NCBI GenBank assembly: GCA_900642245.1
Contig: CAAAJI010000087.1
Location: forward strand, 12,096 to 22,503
Direction: 5' to 3'
DNA: 10,408 bases
Source: Fragilaria radians
Lineage: Eukaryota; Bacillariophyta; Fragilariophyceae; Fragilariales; Fragilariaceae
The notes under the pieces were generated by a model. It did no database searches and was not told the DNA's origin. It saw only the letters and a list, made by a program, of their open reading frames with translations. Position numbers and translations under genes: made by a program. Positions 8,467-10,408 of the stretch are shown here, in pieces. Numbering within the stretch: the stretch's first letter is position 1; every line of letters starts with the position of its first letter.

Positions 8467-9054
8467 ATGAAGCAAGCACGTTCACTATCAATAATTATTA
8501 CCTGGTGTTTGATGCTAAGCTCTTCGCAAGCCTTCCATGTCAAATCGTTGAATGAAAATAAAAGTTTCCTGTTAATGTCATCGAAAGAACCAGAAGAACA
8601 ATCCGCATCCTGGAAACGACAAACAATCAATCCTTTACGACTAATGGTTTTGAAGCTAGGCTTCACTGAACCAGCATGGACATCTCCATGGAACTATCAA
8701 AAGTCACCAGAAGGTAAATTTGTTTGTGCATATTGTGGGAATAAGCTCTTCGATTCGAGTTCCAAATATGAATCCGGCAGTGGCTGGCCTTCCTTCTGGA
8801 GGTCCATAGATGAAGGGGCAATCCGATTGGTTCGAGAATTTGATGGCCGAGTCGAATGTAGTTGCAGTCGTTGTAAATCCCATCTGGGTCATGTATTCAT
8901 GGATGGACCTCGAAAGGAAACTGTTAACTCAATTCTTCTTTCCACAATACCTACATCAGATCCAAAAGGGGGAATGGAAAACTCGAGACTTCCACGATTC
9001 TGTATCAATGGTGCTTCAATCATGTTCCGGGAAGATGATAATGAAAAGAAGTAA
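8467..9054 (+). CDS. msrB: Peptide-methionine (R)-S-oxide reductase, probably plastid-targeted
   Basis: Reduces methionine-R-sulfoxide in proteins back to methionine, repairing oxidative damage with thioredoxin-type reductants. 195 residues. Residues 1-21 form a signal peptide (hydrophobic SIIITWCLML) ending SSSQA, with Phe at position 22-23, like the A-F junction of diatom plastid presequences; a Ser/Lys-rich stretch follows before the mature domain at about 55. The MsrB fold motifs are in order: zinc pair Cys87/Cys90 (CAYC), GSGWPSFW at 104-111, zinc pair Cys133/Cys136 (CSRC), HLGHVF at 139-144, and catalytic Cys179 in RFCINGAS. The position that is Cys in GCGWPSF-type MsrBs (a resolving Cys) is Ser here, so another Cys or direct reduction would be needed. 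The loop between GHVF and RFCIN is about 15 residues longer than usual. The start is the first ATG and gives the presequence. No intron is needed. Confidence 0.93.
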   Translation: MKQARSLSIIITWCLMLSSSQAFHVKSLNENKSFLLMSSKEPEEQSASWKRQTINPLRLMVLKLGFTEPAWTSPWNYQKSPEGKFVCAYCGNKLFDSSSKYESGSGWPSFWRSIDEGAIRLVREFDGRVECSCSRCKSHLGHVFMDGPRKETVNSILLSTIPTSDPKGGMENSRLPRFCINGASIMFREDDNEKK

Positions 9055-9072
9055 GGCTAGAAAGGAAATTTA

Positions 9073-10408
9073 TCATTCCATTTTATTCTTCGATGATTCT
9101 GTAGCGAATAAGTACCAGTTAGTTGTCAACCACGATACAAAGAATAGGACACAACCGACAAGACTCCAAATTACAGGGAACAGATCAGGAAGCGACGGCG
9201 GTGGCGAATGAAATGCTTCAGCCAAGTGAAGTAATAGCATAGTAAGCAATGATGCATGTGGAAAGTACGTGGTAACTGTAAAGCGAGAGAATATAGATCG
9301 TGAATTATGCCATGAGTTGAGCAATAGAAACGCAACGTTTGCGAATACGACGATGCAGCACCAATATGCCACCTCCAATCTGTCCACTCGAATTAATGGC
9401 CATAAGCTCCAAGTAGCAACCAATGAAAACCATAGAATAAAGTTGACATCTTCCCATAGCAGCAGTGACAGCGGCGCAAGAGCCATAAGGATACTTTTTT
9501 CATGAACTTGATAGCTTGCCAAAAAGAATGCAAGTCCTGTGTTTGCACTTCCCCACAACAGGAGCTTCCAATCTTGCGGTCGTTGAGATTTTGACTGCCT
9601 TCCGGCACAAAAAAGTCTATAACAGGCTGGAAGAATGAGGAAGATAGTCATTGCTGTTGCAGCTATTGGTTGTAATCTCAGAGGAATACGTTCCCGGATC
9701 GATATAGGCTTAATGGACAACGCACACCACAGATTAGATACTTTCCCTTCAAAGAGACCTCGCTGAAATGGAAAAAGTCGGCGAACGATATTCCCAATCC
9801 TATCAGAAGGGGCAATGTCTGCATGAGTGGGTCCATAGTAGATGAATGGCCACCATAGGAATAAAAAGGTAACAATTACCGTACCGCCCAAATAAAAGAA
9901 ACGAGGCAAAGCTTTCGATGGATCGGCAAAACACCGACCTAGTAGGTATGCAAACACTGCTGGAGCATAATACAGTATCATCTGTTTGAAATTCAGAGCC
10001 AAACAAAAGCAAATACTTCCCAAAATACAGTTCCAAAATTCCTTCTTGGTCATAAAGTAAAAGCCCCAGAGTGCCAATCCTAGTGATACACTATTGTACT
10101 GAAAATGGCCATGATCAATTACGATCATCGACGGCTGTATCAGCGCCAGAATAAATGTTGTAGCTGACTTGAAGTCATGCCTTCGATGATCACCTTCCTT
10201 GGTGGCAATCCAAACTATTGATAGGTAAACCAAAGCGTCGAGGACTAAAACCGTAGCTCTCATGTACGCCTTATGAATTGGGTCTTCGTAGCCCCGTGAA
10301 TCATAAAGGGCAACACTCTGAGGACCTACTAGTCTTTCTGATAGAACTCCACAGATCCAGGAAATGTAGGCTGTTAAGGGAGGATAATCGAGTCCCCAAT
10401 ATTCCCAA
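9073..10408 (-). CDS. ALG6: ALG6-type dolichyl-P-glucose alpha-1,3-glucosyltransferase, 5' partial
   Basis: Adds the first glucose to Man9GlcNAc2-PP-dolichol in the ER lumen, using dolichyl-phosphate glucose, during assembly of the N-glycan precursor. The frame is open to the window edge and codes 444 residues up to TGA at 9073-9075; family members run a little over 500, so roughly the first 60-100 are outside. The visible start is WEYWGLDYPPLTAY, the ALG6/ALG8 luminal-loop signature; YWGLDYPPLTAY is the ALG6 form (ALG8 has LDYPPFF). Further family blocks are VIDHGHFQYNSVSLGL, ALNFKQMILYYAP and YQVHEKSILMALAP. About ten or more hydrophobic membrane segments fit the GT-C fold. The C-terminus is basic/charged (SSKNKME). 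It has no frame breaks or introns. Its stop lies 18 bases from the msrB stop, tail to tail. Confidence 0.93.
   Translation of the reverse strand, partial: WEYWGLDYPPLTAYISWICGVLSERLVGPQSVALYDSRGYEDPIHKAYMRATVLVLDALVYLSIVWIATKEGDHRRHDFKSATTFILALIQPSMIVIDHGHFQYNSVSLGLALWGFYFMTKKEFWNCILGSICFCLALNFKQMILYYAPAVFAYLLGRCFADPSKALPRFFYLGGTVIVTFLFLWWPFIYYGPTHADIAPSDRIGNIVRRLFPFQRGLFEGKVSNLWCALSIKPISIRERIPLRLQPIAATAMTIFLILPACYRLFCAGRQSKSQRPQDWKLLLWGSANTGLAFFLASYQVHEKSILMALAPLSLLLWEDVNFILWFSLVATWSLWPLIRVDRLEVAYWCCIVVFANVAFLLLNSWHNSRSIFSRFTVTTYFPHASLLTMLLLHLAEAFHSPPPSLPDLFPVIWSLVGCVLFFVSWLTTNWYLFATESSKNKME

Noticed and set aside
8923..8959. Short intron (GTTAAC...CATCAG) in the long loop of MsrB
   Set aside because: It is 37 bases, too short and not a multiple of three; removing it breaks the frame before the catalytic cysteine.
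8810..9211. 133-codon plus-strand ORF overlapping msrB and the ALG6 end
   Set aside because: It lies in another frame of msrB, whose motifs are clear, and has no recognisable product.
1..10408. tRNA, rRNA, CRISPR array, bacterial operon or defence island
   Set aside because: No repeat-spacer pattern, no tRNA T-loop signature in a plausible context, and the gene content is eukaryotic.

Overview
The window looks like nuclear DNA from a photosynthetic stramenopile, most likely a diatom. Four things point there: an intron-poor, AT-rich layout with genes separated by relic DNA; a methionine sulfoxide reductase whose N-terminus has a signal peptide ending in an A-F junction typical of diatom plastid import; an ALG6-type ER glucosyltransferase; and Harbinger-like and piggyBac-like transposon remains of a style common in diatoms and relatives. 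The species cannot be named from sequence alone.

Layout. 1-1059: no confident gene; it lies downstream of a minus-strand gene. 1060-3372 (minus): a proline-rich, kinesin-light-chain-like TPR protein of about 770 residues, interrupted in this sequence by two single-base frame changes of opposite sign, at least one in a homopolymer. 3373-3709: a short gap, then a small divergent hypothetical ORF. 4030-6480: a decayed two-gene transposon, with a PIF/Harbinger-type DDE transposase on the plus strand and, convergent to it, a partner protein on the minus strand. The partner has no usable ATG-led ORF and becomes visible only by reading through stops and frame changes. 6481-7233: AT-rich, nothing recognised. 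7234-7908 (minus): a piggyBac-like transposase relic held in one reading frame by only two internal TGA codons. 7909-8466: upstream region of msrB. 8467-9054 (plus): plastid-type MsrB. 9073-10408 (minus): ALG6, missing its N-terminus at the window edge.

The intact host genes (MsrB, ALG6) sit tail to tail 18 bases apart. The TPR gene and the MsrB gene are separated by about 5 kb that is largely dead transposon. MsrB repairs oxidised methionine, probably in the plastid; ALG6 builds the N-glycan precursor in the ER; they share no pathway and are merely neighbours. I see no defence system, CRISPR array, tRNA or rRNA. The least ordinary item is the transposon partner gene with a SAP-like N-terminal segment and a helical C-terminal tail.
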